Positions 51,970-60,505 of a stretch of DNA of 64,000 bases are shown one piece after another (position 1 is the first letter of the stretch; every line of letters starts with the position of its first letter). The DNA comes from F1-120-MAGs238 sp964484185 (GTDB lineage: Bacteria; Planctomycetota; Phycisphaerae; Phycisphaerales; UBA1924): the NCBI GenBank assembly GCA_964484185.1, contig CAZAEQ010000003.1, forward strand, positions 1-64,000, in the 5' to 3' direction. Below the pieces are notes generated by a model. The model searched no databases. It saw nothing but the letters and a program-made list of their open reading frames with translations, and was not told the DNA's origin. The translations under genes were made by a program, and so were the position numbers.

Positions 51970-52706
51970 ACGCACTCAAAGGCACACTCCCCGTATTCAA
52001 ACGCGAACTCGCCGGCTACTTCGCCACGCCGGTCGCATACGTCTTCATTGTCATCTTCCTTCTGCTCACGGGCATCTTCACATGGCAGCTTGGTCGATTC
52101 TTTGAAGCTGGTCAAGCCAGCCTCCGCGGCTTCTTTGATTGGCATCCCTGGCTCTATCTGTTCCTTATTCCCGCAGTCAGCATGAGACTCTGGGCTGAAG
52201 AACGCAGAGGCGGAACGCTCGAGCTCCTGCTCACGCTCCCAATCTCGCTTCCCGGCGCTGTGCTGGGCAAGTTCCTCGCGGCGTGGTCATTTACCGCCGT
52301 TGCGCTCGCGCTCACCTTCCCAATGTGGATCACGGTGAACTTCCTCGGGAACCCCGATAACGGCGTAGTACTTGCTCAATACATTGGCAGTCTGCTGATG
52401 GCCGGCGGCTTCCTTGCCATCGGCCAGTGCATGAGCGCTACCAGCAAGTCGCAGGTCATTGCATTTGTGATCTCAGTCGTCGTCTGCTTCTTCTTCCTCC
52501 TGATCGGATTCGAGCCCGTGCTCGTCTTCTTCCGCTCGTGGTTGCCAGCCTACCTCACCGATGCGTTGATGAGCCTCAGCTTCCTCACACGTTTCGATTC
52601 CATTTCCAAGGGAGTAATCGATATCCGTGACTTCATCTACTTCCTCACGCTGATCGCCACGTTTCTCACCATCAACACCATTCTCATCGAAGCCAAAAAG
52701 AGCTGA
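51966..52706 (+). CDS. ABC-2 type permease (GldF-like)
   Basis: 246 residues with six hydrophobic segments. N-terminal VFKRELAGYFATPVAYVFIV, then SMRLWAEERRGGTLELLLTLP (coupling helix with the ERRxGTLELL signature), AAWSFTAVALALTFPMWITV, and last helices IAFVISVVVCFFFLLIGF and LTLIATFLTINTILI. Its start overlaps the ATPase stop and the GldG-like gene follows by 12 bases. Confidence 0.9.
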   Translation: MNALKGTLPVFKRELAGYFATPVAYVFIVIFLLLTGIFTWQLGRFFEAGQASLRGFFDWHPWLYLFLIPAVSMRLWAEERRGGTLELLLTLPISLPGAVLGKFLAAWSFTAVALALTFPMWITVNFLGNPDNGVVLAQYIGSLLMAGGFLAIGQCMSATSKSQVIAFVISVVVCFFFLLIGFEPVLVFFRSWLPAYLTDALMSLSFLTRFDSISKGVIDIRDFIYFLTLIATFLTINTILIEAKKS

Positions 52707-52718
52707 ACGGAGCAACAC

Positions 52719-54656
52719 ATGAATCGCCAGTTTACAGCACTCATTTCAGTTATCGTGCTTGTCGCTCTCTTTCTGGGTGTCAACATCATCGCATCGAAGA
52801 ATCTTACTTCGACACGAATCGATCTCACAGAAGACAAGCTGTACACGCTGTCGGAGGGTTCAAAGAGCATCGCCGCCAATTTGCAGGAACCTGTGACGCT
52901 CACGCTGTATTTCTCCAGCAAAGCTGCACAGGGCGCAGAGCCGGTTGCGTCTTACGGCAAGCGAGTTGAAGAACTGCTGAGAGAGTTCGAGCGAAACAGC
53001 AAAGGCAAGATCACCGTCAACGTCATCGACCCGGTCGCCGACTCTGAAGATGAAACCAAGGCCAACGCATCGGGACTTCAGCCCATGGGCGGAGCACGCG
53101 AGCCGATCTACCTCGGTATTCTCGGCTCAAACTCGCTTGATGCGAGCGACGTGCTGCCCGCGCTCGACCCGCGCGAAGAACGCTTCCTTGAGTACAAAGT
53201 CTCCAAGCTCATCTATTCACTCAACGTGTCAAAGAAGCCAGTCATCGGTCTTATGACTCCGCTTCCGATCAATCAAGCGTACAGTATGAACCCGCAGACC
53301 GGTCAACCTGAGCCGGCCCGCGTGGCACAGGTTCTCGTTGAGCTTCGAGCCCTCTTTGACATCCGCGATATCCCGCTCACCTCAACCGAAATCCCCAAAG
53401 ACATCAACGTCCTGATGGTCGTTCACCCTAAAGACTTTTCTGACTCGGCGCTTTTTGCGATCGATCAATATGTTCTTGGCGGCGGCAAACTCTTCGCGCT
53501 CGTCGATCCCTATTGCGAAGCCGACATGCCCGCGAACGCTCGCAATGAAATGGAAGCCATGATGGCTCGCCATGACTCCAGCTTGAACAAACTCTTCCAC
53601 GCCTGGGGCGTCGAGATCATCGAAGGCAAACTCGCCACCGATATCTCGCGTGCAGTCCCCATCAGCGTCGGCGCAAATCGCGAAGCGGTGCCTTATGTCG
53701 CGTGGATGGATATGCACCCCAATAAAGAAGATGCCGCAAAAGGCGATTTCTCAACGACTGATGTGCTGACAAGCCGCCTGAACCGCGTCATCTTCCCGAC
53801 CGCAGGAATCATCCAGGATCTCCCCGGCCGCGGCGAAGGAACCTGGGCAACTGTCACGCCACTCATTCAGACAACAGACCAGGGCGCTGTACTTGAATCT
53901 GCAAAGATCCAGGGAATGCCTGATCCTAAGAAACTCATCGCCGAATACGTCCCCGGTGGAAAACGACTCACCATCGCCGCTCGAATTGCGGGAAAAGTGA
54001 AGTCGGCATTCCCCGCTGGGAAACCAGTTGCTGCTCCCAAGGAAGGCGAAGCGCCGCCACCAGCGACCGATGCCGCGGTTCTGAAGGAAAGTGCATCAGA
54101 CATCAACGTCGTTCTCATCGCCGATGCCGATTTCATTCAGGACCGTTTCTGGGTCCAGGAAGATCGCATGTTCGGCCAGATCGCATTCGCAGACAGTGGC
54201 ACGCTGATCGCCAATACCGTTGACAACCTCACGGGCTCGGGCGAACTCATTTCCATTCGCGCGCGTGGCGACTCAAATCGTCCGTTTGATCGTGTCAATG
54301 ACATGCTCACCGAAGCTCAGAAAAAGTACCGCGCCAAGGAAGATGAACTCAACCAACAGGTCCAGCAGGCCCGCACCAAGATCGAAGAGTTGCAGCGGGC
54401 TCGGCCCGATCAGGCCAATGCCGCGATGATCCTGACACCAGAGCAAAGGGACGAGATCGCAAAGCTGCGGAAGGACGCCGCGGAAATTGATAAAAAGCTC
54501 CGCCAGGTTCGTTTCGATCTTCGCAAAGATGTCGAAGACCTGGGCAATAAATTGAAGTTCATCAACATCGGCCTCATGGCCGGGATCGTTATTCTCTTTG
54601 CGCTCGCGATCGGTTGGTATCGCGGCAGCCGTCGCCGTAACCGCGCCGCTGAGTAA
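52719..54656 (+). CDS. GldG-family ABC transporter auxiliary protein
   Basis: 645 residues. An N-terminal membrane helix (LISVIVLVALFLGVNIIA) precedes LTSTRIDLTEDKLYTLSEG, the family opening. The large extracytoplasmic domain contains VGLMTPLPI-type and YVLGGGKLFALVDPY strands. A coiled-coil (about 525-620, QKKYRAKEDELNQQVQQA, KLRKDAAEIDKKLRQVRFD) and a C-terminal helix (IGLMAGIVILFALAIGWY) with a basic tail end it. GldG partners GldF in a secretion-type ABC complex. Followed by a DUF4340 protein in the same operon. Confidence 0.88.
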   Translation: MNRQFTALISVIVLVALFLGVNIIASKNLTSTRIDLTEDKLYTLSEGSKSIAANLQEPVTLTLYFSSKAAQGAEPVASYGKRVEELLREFERNSKGKITVNVIDPVADSEDETKANASGLQPMGGAREPIYLGILGSNSLDASDVLPALDPREERFLEYKVSKLIYSLNVSKKPVIGLMTPLPINQAYSMNPQTGQPEPARVAQVLVELRALFDIRDIPLTSTEIPKDINVLMVVHPKDFSDSALFAIDQYVLGGGKLFALVDPYCEADMPANARNEMEAMMARHDSSLNKLFHAWGVEIIEGKLATDISRAVPISVGANREAVPYVAWMDMHPNKEDAAKGDFSTTDVLTSRLNRVIFPTAGIIQDLPGRGEGTWATVTPLIQTTDQGAVLESAKIQGMPDPKKLIAEYVPGGKRLTIAARIAGKVKSAFPAGKPVAAPKEGEAPPPATDAAVLKESASDINVVLIADADFIQDRFWVQEDRMFGQIAFADSGTLIANTVDNLTGSGELISIRARGDSNRPFDRVNDMLTEAQKKYRAKEDELNQQVQQARTKIEELQRARPDQANAAMILTPEQRDEIAKLRKDAAEIDKKLRQVRFDLRKDVEDLGNKLKFINIGLMAGIVILFALAIGWYRGSRRRNRAAE

Positions 54657-54683
54657 TTCACCACACGACTAAGGGAACACCCT

Positions 54684-55877
54684 ATGAATTCCAAATCCCT
54701 GTTCACACTGATTGCGGTCACACTCGCTGTCGTCCTGGTGGCCGCGCTCACGCTCAAGTCATCAAAGCCTGTCACCTCAACCGCCACCTCCCCAACCGCG
54801 CTCGCGCCAGATCTTGCAGACAAGATCAACTCAGTTTCTAAACTCGAATTGAAAAAAGGCGATGTCTCCCTCACTGTCGTACAGCAGGGGACCGGAAAAG
54901 ATCTGGCGTGGGTCGTCGCAAACCGCGGCAACTACCCCGCCAAATTTGACAAGGTAAAGGAAGTTCTGGTCGCGATCAGCGAAGCGAAGCTCCTCGAAAA
55001 GAAAACCAACCTCCCCGACAAGTTCGCAGCGCTTGAGATCGATGATCCTTCTGCGACTGCCAAGAGCACGCTGGTCACCATCTACGACGAAAAGTCTCAG
55101 CCTATCTCGTCAGTGGTCATTGGAAAAATGGCAAAGGGTCCCGGCGGTCGTGGCGGCGATGGCGCATTCGCCCGCAAGGCCGGCGACAATCAAGTCTGGC
55201 AGTCTGATCTCAAGCAGACTTTTGATCTCGCGTTCAATCAGTGGGTCGATACCACGGTCATTCAACTTGAACGCTCACGCATTCGCGCTGTCGATGTCGC
55301 GCCGGTCGCTGGCGATGCGATAAAGGTCTCAAAATCCAAGGCCGAAGATGTCAATTTCACGCTCGATAACATGCCAGCCAACAAAGTACTCAAGTACCCA
55401 GGCTCGGCCGATACTCCGGCGTACGCAATCGAGTTCCTCGATATGACCGATGCGGTACCGGCCGCCTCAGTCGATTTTGCCAAAGAGCCGGTCCTCACTT
55501 CAACATTCTCAACCTTTGATGGCTTGATTGCCACCGCCACAGTTTCCAAAGTAGATGGCAAGCACTGGGTCAAGCTCGCCTTCGCAACGGATTTCTCAAA
55601 GACTCCCGTGGCTGACCCGGCACCCGCCGCAGAACCAGTTGATCCTGCAAAGCCCGCTGTTCCAGCGCCGCCAAAAACAAAAACCCGCGACGAAGTCACT
55701 AAAGAAGCGGCCGATCTCAATGCTCGCCATGCACCCTGGGCGTACCAGATCGTTGACTACAAGGTCAACCAGTTCGCGCCCAAGCTCGAAGAGCTCCTCA
55801 AAGATCCCGAGCCACCCGCAGCTCCCGCGGCACCCATCACGCCGCTGCTCAACAACCAGCCCGCGCCGCAAAAATAA
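54684..55877 (+). CDS. DUF4340 domain-containing protein
   Basis: 397 residues. A signal-anchor (LIAVTLAVVLVAALTLKSSK) is followed by DUF4340 features: LELKKGDVSLTVVQQGTGKD, WVVANRGNYPAKFDKVKEVL, and the strand VVIGKMAKGPGGRGGDGAF. The C-terminal end is Pro/Ala-rich. DUF4340 genes are commonly placed after gldG-like genes, so it is probably an accessory part of the exporter. Closed by a strong hairpin 12 bases later. Confidence 0.85.
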   Translation: MNSKSLFTLIAVTLAVVLVAALTLKSSKPVTSTATSPTALAPDLADKINSVSKLELKKGDVSLTVVQQGTGKDLAWVVANRGNYPAKFDKVKEVLVAISEAKLLEKKTNLPDKFAALEIDDPSATAKSTLVTIYDEKSQPISSVVIGKMAKGPGGRGGDGAFARKAGDNQVWQSDLKQTFDLAFNQWVDTTVIQLERSRIRAVDVAPVAGDAIKVSKSKAEDVNFTLDNMPANKVLKYPGSADTPAYAIEFLDMTDAVPAASVDFAKEPVLTSTFSTFDGLIATATVSKVDGKHWVKLAFATDFSKTPVADPAPAAEPVDPAKPAVPAPPKTKTRDEVTKEAADLNARHAPWAYQIVDYKVNQFAPKLEELLKDPEPPAAPAAPITPLLNNQPAPQK

Positions 55878-55878
55878 A

Positions 55879-55909
55879 CACGCCGCTCCAAACATCTCGG
55901 AGCGGCGTG
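55879..55909. terminator. Bidirectional hairpin terminator
   Basis: CACGCCGCTCC (55879-55889) and GGAGCGGCGTG (55899-55909) form a perfect 11-bp stem with a nine-base loop. It lies between converging genes. On the minus strand it is followed by TGTTTATTTTTGC, a good T tract; on the plus strand by the weaker CACAAATTT. Confidence 0.8.
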
Positions 55910-55931
55910 CACAAATTTCTCGTTGGAGCTG

Positions 55932-56375
55932 TTACGCGGCCTGACGTTCGCCGCCATCGTTCTTCCGCGTGTCCAGTTTGCCCCAGGCAACCCAGCGATC
56001 CGGTCGCACACCCGTGGGTGAGTTTGAATCTTCCGACCAGTCCACAGCATTGCGAATCTTCAATTCGCTCGACTGCGTCTTGCGATACCCAAGAAGTCGA
56101 ATGACTTCCAGAACATCGGTCCATGCCGGGTAGTGAACCTTGTTGGCCTGCTTGAATGAGTTAATCGCCATCACAAACAAAAACTGCTCGGTTGTCAGCT
56201 GTCCCTCTTCCGCCGACTTGAGGCTTTCGCTCAGTCTGCGACCTGGACCACGCCGGCGATCAAGCCCTTCAACATCAAGCTCGCCATCTTCGCCAGGCGC
56301 AGCAGACCCGACTTTCGTATCAAGTCCCTGACGCGCAAATTTCTTGGACGGCTTGCCATCATTCTGATCGTTCAT
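55932..56375 (-). CDS. Conserved-looking small protein, function unknown
   Basis: 147 residues with no signal peptide or membrane helix. The first ~50 residues are charged and disordered (LDRRRGPGRRLSESLKSAEE). A helical core follows: GQLTTEQFLFVMAINSFKQA, VHYPAWTDVLEVIRLLGYRK, and IRNAVDWSEDSNSPT, ending DRWVAWGKLDTRK. The shape of the core, with Trp and Tyr spaced in helices, suggests a real compact domain, but I do not recognise a family. It stands alone between terminators at both ends. Confidence 0.6.
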   Translation of the reverse strand: MNDQNDGKPSKKFARQGLDTKVGSAAPGEDGELDVEGLDRRRGPGRRLSESLKSAEEGQLTTEQFLFVMAINSFKQANKVHYPAWTDVLEVIRLLGYRKTQSSELKIRNAVDWSEDSNSPTGVRPDRWVAWGKLDTRKNDGGERQAA

Positions 56376-56391
56376 CGAGCAACCCCTGAAT

Positions 56392-56417
56392 AAAAACCCC
56401 CGCTTGTGGGCGGGGGT
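56392..56417 (-). terminator. Intrinsic terminator of the acidic-protein gene
   Basis: ACCCCCGC (56396-56403) pairs with GCGGGGGT (56410-56417) around a six-base loop. On the minus strand it is followed by TTTTTATTC. It lies 74 bases beyond the stop of the acidic small protein. Confidence 0.7.
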
Positions 56418-56490
56418 CGCGTGAATCCGCTTAAGGAGTTGATCGGGTATTCACCAGGCCCTCTGAAGGTCCATCGGCGAATTACATGAA

Positions 56491-56772
56491 CTACAGCTCA
56501 TCGTCTTCTTCTTCCTCTTCGGCTTCTTCATCGTCGGTATCGCCGAACGCTTCATCTTCCTCGTCATCCAAAAACTCATCGTCTTCGGTCAACTCGTCAT
56601 CTTCAAATTCTTCGTCTTCTCCAAACGCTTCTTCTTCACCAAGGCCATCATCATCTTCATCGCCCATAGCCAGCACCGGAACAGATCCGCCGCCAAATTC
56701 CGGGCTAAGCATTTCGTCGTTGTCAATCACAGATGTATTCCCGTCAGTGTTTTGATAAAAGAGTTCTGCCAT
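56491..56772 (-). CDS. Highly acidic small protein
   Basis: 93 residues from ATG 56772, which has AGGAAG a few bases upstream; an in-frame extension to 56877 is less likely. The N-terminal third is ordinary (MAELFYQNTDGNTSVIDND, LSPEFGGGSVPVLAMG). The last ~55 residues are nearly all Asp and Glu with scattered Phe and Leu (FGEDEEFEDDELTEDDEF). No known fold. Such tails can bind basic proteins, DNA-binding proteins or metal ions; none of this is shown. Ends at a clear terminator. Confidence 0.6.
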   Translation of the reverse strand: MAELFYQNTDGNTSVIDNDEMLSPEFGGGSVPVLAMGDEDDDGLGEEEAFGEDEEFEDDELTEDDEFLDDEEDEAFGDTDDEEAEEEEEDDEL

Positions 56773-57057
56773 TTGAATCTTCCTGAATTCGCTTCCGCGA
56801 TTCCACCCCAGCTTGCCCAAGCCCAATTTCCACACGCTCAGGTTCCACTCCCCAAGCGCGACGATCGTTTCCACCATCTTCCCGCGCGTCCACTCTCACC
56901 ACGATTTTCGCAACACCTTTGTAGCAGTTCCATCCCCGCCAGTTCATCGGGCCGGTAAGGTAACCCCCTAAGCCCATCTGTCAAGTCGCCACCGACCTAA
57001 TCTCTCCATTCCGCTCCCCCATTCGTTCGATAACACACGACTAGACTCCCCGCTTCT

Positions 57058-57636
57058 ATGACCTCACCCCCTGCCAACCCCGAATCACCCGCTCCCGATG
57101 GTCAAATTGATCCCTTTGAGTCGGTCGGCTTCCATCCCGCCGCACTCTTAGCCGCCATCTGTCTCCCCGGACTGGGCCACATAGTCCGCGGCGAAACAAA
57201 ACGTGGCATCCTCGCCATGGTCGGAATCCTGGGCCTCTTTTTCTCCGGAATGTTCATCGCTGGCCTCGACGCGGTCGACCGCCGCACCGAGTTCTGGTGG
57301 TTTGTCCCGCAGGCAGGTGTCGGCCCCATCACCTTCGGCGTCGATTACATCAAAAGAGAGCGTTTCCTCGTCAAAGCCCCAATTGGCGCTTCCGGAGGCA
57401 TGGTCTACCGTGCCGCCAACCCCGATGAAGACCGCGGTCCAAATGGCAGTCCCGTTCCACTTGCCGCCGGAGCCCGGCCACCTTACATCCGCGCTATGGG
57501 CAAGTCTTACGAAATCGGCATCCTTTATTGCGCTCTGGCAGGGATGACCAACCTCATCGTCATCATCGATGCTGGCTTTCCCACCCGCCGCCCGGGCCCC
57601 AAAAAGCCAGCCAAAACAGCCGGAGCCGCGGCATGA
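57058..57636 (+). CDS. Planctomycete membrane protein (DUF6677-like)
   Basis: 192 residues with hydrophobic segments near 28-45 (LLAAICLPGLGHIV), 50-72 (ILAMVGILGLFFSGMFIAGL) and 155-172. The opening PGLGHIVRGETKRGILAMV recalls small membrane proteins of planctomycetes labelled DUF6677; this assignment is by memory of the pattern and not certain. The N-terminus is Pro-rich and the C-terminus basic. Its stop overlaps the next start (ATGA). Confidence 0.6.
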   Translation: MTSPPANPESPAPDGQIDPFESVGFHPAALLAAICLPGLGHIVRGETKRGILAMVGILGLFFSGMFIAGLDAVDRRTEFWWFVPQAGVGPITFGVDYIKRERFLVKAPIGASGGMVYRAANPDEDRGPNGSPVPLAAGARPPYIRAMGKSYEIGILYCALAGMTNLIVIIDAGFPTRRPGPKKPAKTAGAAA

Positions 57637-57902
57637 TCCTCGCCGCCTTCCAATATCGCCCCTTCATCGACCCCATCGATGTCCCCTTCAACATCCAGCC
57701 CATCTGGTTCTTGCTCGTCATCCCTCTTTGCTTCTTCATCTCTATGGCGTGGAAGGCTGTCCGAGTACCAGACCTGTCCACCTATTGGCGCCAAGTCGTA
57801 CTCATGACCGCTCAATCTCTCATCCTCCTATTAGGCCTCTGGGTGCTGGCTCTTCTGGTGGTCATGTATGTCATGCCTTTCTGGACGACAAAAGGGCTAT
57901 AA
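57633..57902 (+). CDS. Small two-pass membrane protein
   Basis: 89 residues starting in an ATGA overlap with the preceding gene. Two helices: IWFLLVIPLCFFISMAW and SLILLLGLWVLALLVVMYVM, with a basic loop (KAVRVPDL) between. Position and coupling suggest it works with the upstream membrane protein. Function unknown. Confidence 0.65.
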   Translation: MILAAFQYRPFIDPIDVPFNIQPIWFLLVIPLCFFISMAWKAVRVPDLSTYWRQVVLMTAQSLILLLGLWVLALLVVMYVMPFWTTKGL

Positions 57903-57904
57903 GA

Positions 57905-57922
57905 CCCAAATTTTGGGCTTTT
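57905..57922 (+). terminator. Weak possible terminator
   Basis: CCCAAATTTTGGG (57905-57917) can form a short AT-rich hairpin followed by CTTTTG, three bases past the stop of the two-pass membrane protein. The stem is weak. Confidence 0.35.
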
Positions 57923-58060
57923 GTAAAAATTCTCGCTCACCAGACGCCGATTGAGCCGCAGATCTCGTTTTCTATGTGCTGGCTAGGATTCATCGCGAAT
58001 CTTGGTTGAGTCGTCCAAACAACAAGCTAACAATCGTTGCTAATCCAGGAGAGTCTTTCC

Positions 58061-59290
58061 ATGCGTCTTATGACACCCATCGCCCTCATCGCCGCCGCCG
58101 CGTTCTTCACCTGCAGCGCAAATGCTCAGGTCATCGACAACGCCGCCCCCGGCTCGGTGCTCACAGCCAACGCCGGCACCATCAGCTTCTCTGAAACTTC
58201 CAAGGACTTCGGTGCGATCATGAACACCCAGATCCAGAAGTTCTCCTTCAAATTCAAGAACACCGGCGTCGGCACACTCAAAATCAGCGATGTGCACGCT
58301 TCCTGCGGCTGCACAGTCCCGCAGCTCGCCAAGCGCGACTATGCCCCCGGCGAAGAAGGTGAAATCACCGGCGAGTTCAACCCCAAGTCCAAGATGGGCG
58401 CAGCTCACTCCTCAGTCACCGTTACCTCAAACGACTCCGAGCGTCCCACCGTCACGCTCCAACTTTCTGCCAACGTGCAGAAGGTCGTCTTCGCTGAGCC
58501 CATGGTCGCCCAGATCGGCCAGGTCTCTAAAGGCGATACCAAAGGCGTCGATGTAAAGATCATGGGCCGCAAGCCCGACTTCAAAGCCACCGCCGTCACC
58601 ATTCAGTCCGGCGGCAACGATGTCTTCACCGCCGAAATCATCGGCGAGCCCGAAGACTACATGTACCAGGGCGAAAAGCTCCGTGCCTCAACCCTCCGCG
58701 TCACGCTCAAGCCCGATGCCAAGGTCGGCTACTTCAATCAGGCCATCACCGTTCGCACCAACGACGAGCGCGAAGACACCATGCAGATCTCCGCATTCGC
58801 CAACGTCGTCGGCGATCTCGAAGCATCTCCCGCCGCCGTCACCCTCGGCGTCGTTGAACCAGGCAAAGAATTTAAGGGCGAGTTCAAGATCTACTCCAAG
58901 GGCCGCAAGACTTTCAAAGTCACCGAAGTGAAGCCTGGCTACCCCGGCTCACAGGAATTCAAGTCTGTTGTTGAAGTCACCAGCGCACCCGCTCGCCCCG
59001 CGATGAGCATCAATGGCAAAATGGAACCCGCGCTCGACGCAGCTCCAGCCGATGCCAACGCTCCGGTCGCCTACACCATCAAGTTCAGCGGCGTCGCCCC
59101 GGCAGTGGAAGGTCCCTTCTCCGGCCAGGTCCACGTCGTCACCGATGTTCCTCAGGAAGCTGGCGTCCCCATCTCCTTCCACGCCGCCGTTCGTCGCACT
59201 CCCGCTGCCGGCGCACCCGCTGCTGGCACAGGCGCAGTTGCTCCGACTGTGAAGCAAGTGCCAGCCCCCGCAGCTCCTGTGAAGAAGTAA
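58061..59290 (+). CDS. Exported DUF1573 protein
   Basis: 409 residues from ATG 58061, set by AGGAG nine bases upstream and the following signal peptide (LIALIAAAAFFTCSANA region). The DUF1573 domain is near 35-130: FSETSKDFGAIMNTQIQKFS, KFKNTGVGTLKISDVHASCG, CGCTVP. Two more Ig-like beta segments follow (for example VKIMGRKPDFKATAVTI), and a Pro/Ala-rich tail. The CGC pair may be a redox or disulfide site. Head of an apparent operon with a rhodanese and a MauE-like protein, though a terminator separates them. Confidence 0.82.
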   Translation: MRLMTPIALIAAAAFFTCSANAQVIDNAAPGSVLTANAGTISFSETSKDFGAIMNTQIQKFSFKFKNTGVGTLKISDVHASCGCTVPQLAKRDYAPGEEGEITGEFNPKSKMGAAHSSVTVTSNDSERPTVTLQLSANVQKVVFAEPMVAQIGQVSKGDTKGVDVKIMGRKPDFKATAVTIQSGGNDVFTAEIIGEPEDYMYQGEKLRASTLRVTLKPDAKVGYFNQAITVRTNDEREDTMQISAFANVVGDLEASPAAVTLGVVEPGKEFKGEFKIYSKGRKTFKVTEVKPGYPGSQEFKSVVEVTSAPARPAMSINGKMEPALDAAPADANAPVAYTIKFSGVAPAVEGPFSGQVHVVTDVPQEAGVPISFHAAVRRTPAAGAPAAGTGAVAPTVKQVPAPAAPVKK

Positions 59291-59314
59291 TATTCTAATC
59301 AGCCTCAGATATCA

Positions 59315-59352
59315 CAAGGGGCCTTCTCAACCGGGGAGGCCCTTTCTTTTTG
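59315..59352 (+). terminator. Intrinsic terminator after the DUF1573 gene
   Basis: AAGGGGCCT (from 59316) pairs with AGGCCCTT (ending near 59344) with one unpaired G, followed by TCTTTTTG. It lies 25 bases past the stop and may reduce, rather than end, transcription into the rhodanese gene. Confidence 0.7.
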
Positions 59353-59374
59353 AATCTATCCAAGGCGGTAATCC

Positions 59375-59953
59375 ATGAGCATCATTCCAAAAATCCTGAT
59401 CATCCTTGCCCTTGCCGCAGTCTTGGCAGGGATCGATGTCTACCGCCGCCCGCCGCAACTCACGGTGAAAACGCAAACCACACCGCCCGTGACCGCGCCT
59501 GTGACCGCGCCTGTTGCGCCGCCTGTCACGACCCCACAAGTAACACCGCCCGTCACCACACCCAACACACAAACGCCCCCTGTCGTCACTCCCACCCCCG
59601 AGCCCGCCAAACTCGAACTCGAAATCACAACCGCCCAGGCCAAAGCCCTCTTCGATGAAGGCACCACATTCCTCGACGCTCGCCTCGCCCGCGAATACTC
59701 CGCTGAACACATCCGCTTCGCGCTTCACCTCGATTCCAACGAACTCGGCTCGCCCGAGGCCGCCGCCGTTCTTTCAAAGCTCACACCCACCCAGCGCCTC
59801 GTCATCTACTGCGGTGGCGGCGACTGCCACGCCTCTCACAACCTCGCCATCTTCCTCCAGCAAGCCGGCTACACCTCGCTCCACATCTTTAAAGATGGCT
59901 TCCCCGCCTGGAAATCCGCTGGCTACGAAACCTCCACCGGAGCCAATCCATGA
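59375..59953 (+). CDS. Membrane-anchored rhodanese-like protein
   Basis: 192 residues. An N-terminal anchor (ILIILALAAVLAGIDVY) leads to a Pro/Thr-rich linker of about 55 residues (repeats of PPVTAPVTAPV type). The rhodanese domain covers ~85-185: LDARLAREYSAEHIRFALHL, LVIYCGGGDCHASHNLA with a Cys at the usual catalytic position and a second Cys in the loop, and IFKDGFPAWKSAGY. Probably carries persulfide or acts on thiols outside the membrane. Overlaps the MauE-like gene (ATGA). Confidence 0.8.
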   Translation: MSIIPKILIILALAAVLAGIDVYRRPPQLTVKTQTTPPVTAPVTAPVAPPVTTPQVTPPVTTPNTQTPPVVTPTPEPAKLELEITTAQAKALFDEGTTFLDARLAREYSAEHIRFALHLDSNELGSPEAAAVLSKLTPTQRLVIYCGGGDCHASHNLAIFLQQAGYTSLHIFKDGFPAWKSAGYETSTGANP

Positions 59954-60498
59954 GCAACTCCATGAGCCAGCAGGAAATTCAAACCGCTCCACAATGTTCA
60001 GTCGCCAGCATTCCCGGATCGCTCGTCTCACTTCTCCTGCGCTTCGTCCTCGGCGGCCTCTTCCTCTTTTCTGCATGGCAAAAGCTAAAGCCCGGCAACC
60101 CTCCCGAACCTGCTGGTTCGCAAACCTTCGCCCTCAGCGTCAAAGCATTTGAAATCCTCCCCGACTCTGTCATCCCCTACATCGCCAGCGGCATCGCCTG
60201 GACCGAACTCCTCTGCGCAATCGCCATCATCCTGGGCCTCTACACCCGCGCAGCAACCACCATTCTCATCTTCGCCATCATCAGCTTCACCATCGGCGTC
60301 ATTTCCGTCATACAACGCGGCCTGCCCATCACCTGCGGCTGCTTCGGAAAATTCAAACTCTTCTGCGAAGGCCCCGTCTCCTGGTGCAAAGTTGGCGAGA
60401 ACTCCGTCTTTCTCCTCGCCCTCCTCATCCTCCTCGCACTCAACTCCGGCCGCTTCGCGATGGATGCCTGCTGCTCAAATCGAAAGTGCAAGTCTTAA
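59950..60498 (+). CDS. DoxX/MauE-like membrane protein
   Basis: 182 residues with four hydrophobic segments: LVSLLLRFVLGGLFLFSAW, IASGIAWTELLCAIAIILGL, ATTILIFAIISFTIGVISVI and FLLALLILLAL. The loop contains TCGCFGKF, the CGCF motif of MauE and related redox-linked membrane proteins. The C-terminus is Cys-rich (DACCSNRKCKS). Together with the rhodanese and DUF1573 proteins it suggests an extracytoplasmic thiol or sulfur redox function; this is inference from context. Confidence 0.8.
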   Translation: MSNSMSQQEIQTAPQCSVASIPGSLVSLLLRFVLGGLFLFSAWQKLKPGNPPEPAGSQTFALSVKAFEILPDSVIPYIASGIAWTELLCAIAIILGLYTRAATTILIFAIISFTIGVISVIQRGLPITCGCFGKFKLFCEGPVSWCKVGENSVFLLALLILLALNSGRFAMDACCSNRKCKS

Positions 60499-60505
60499 TC
60501 GTCTT

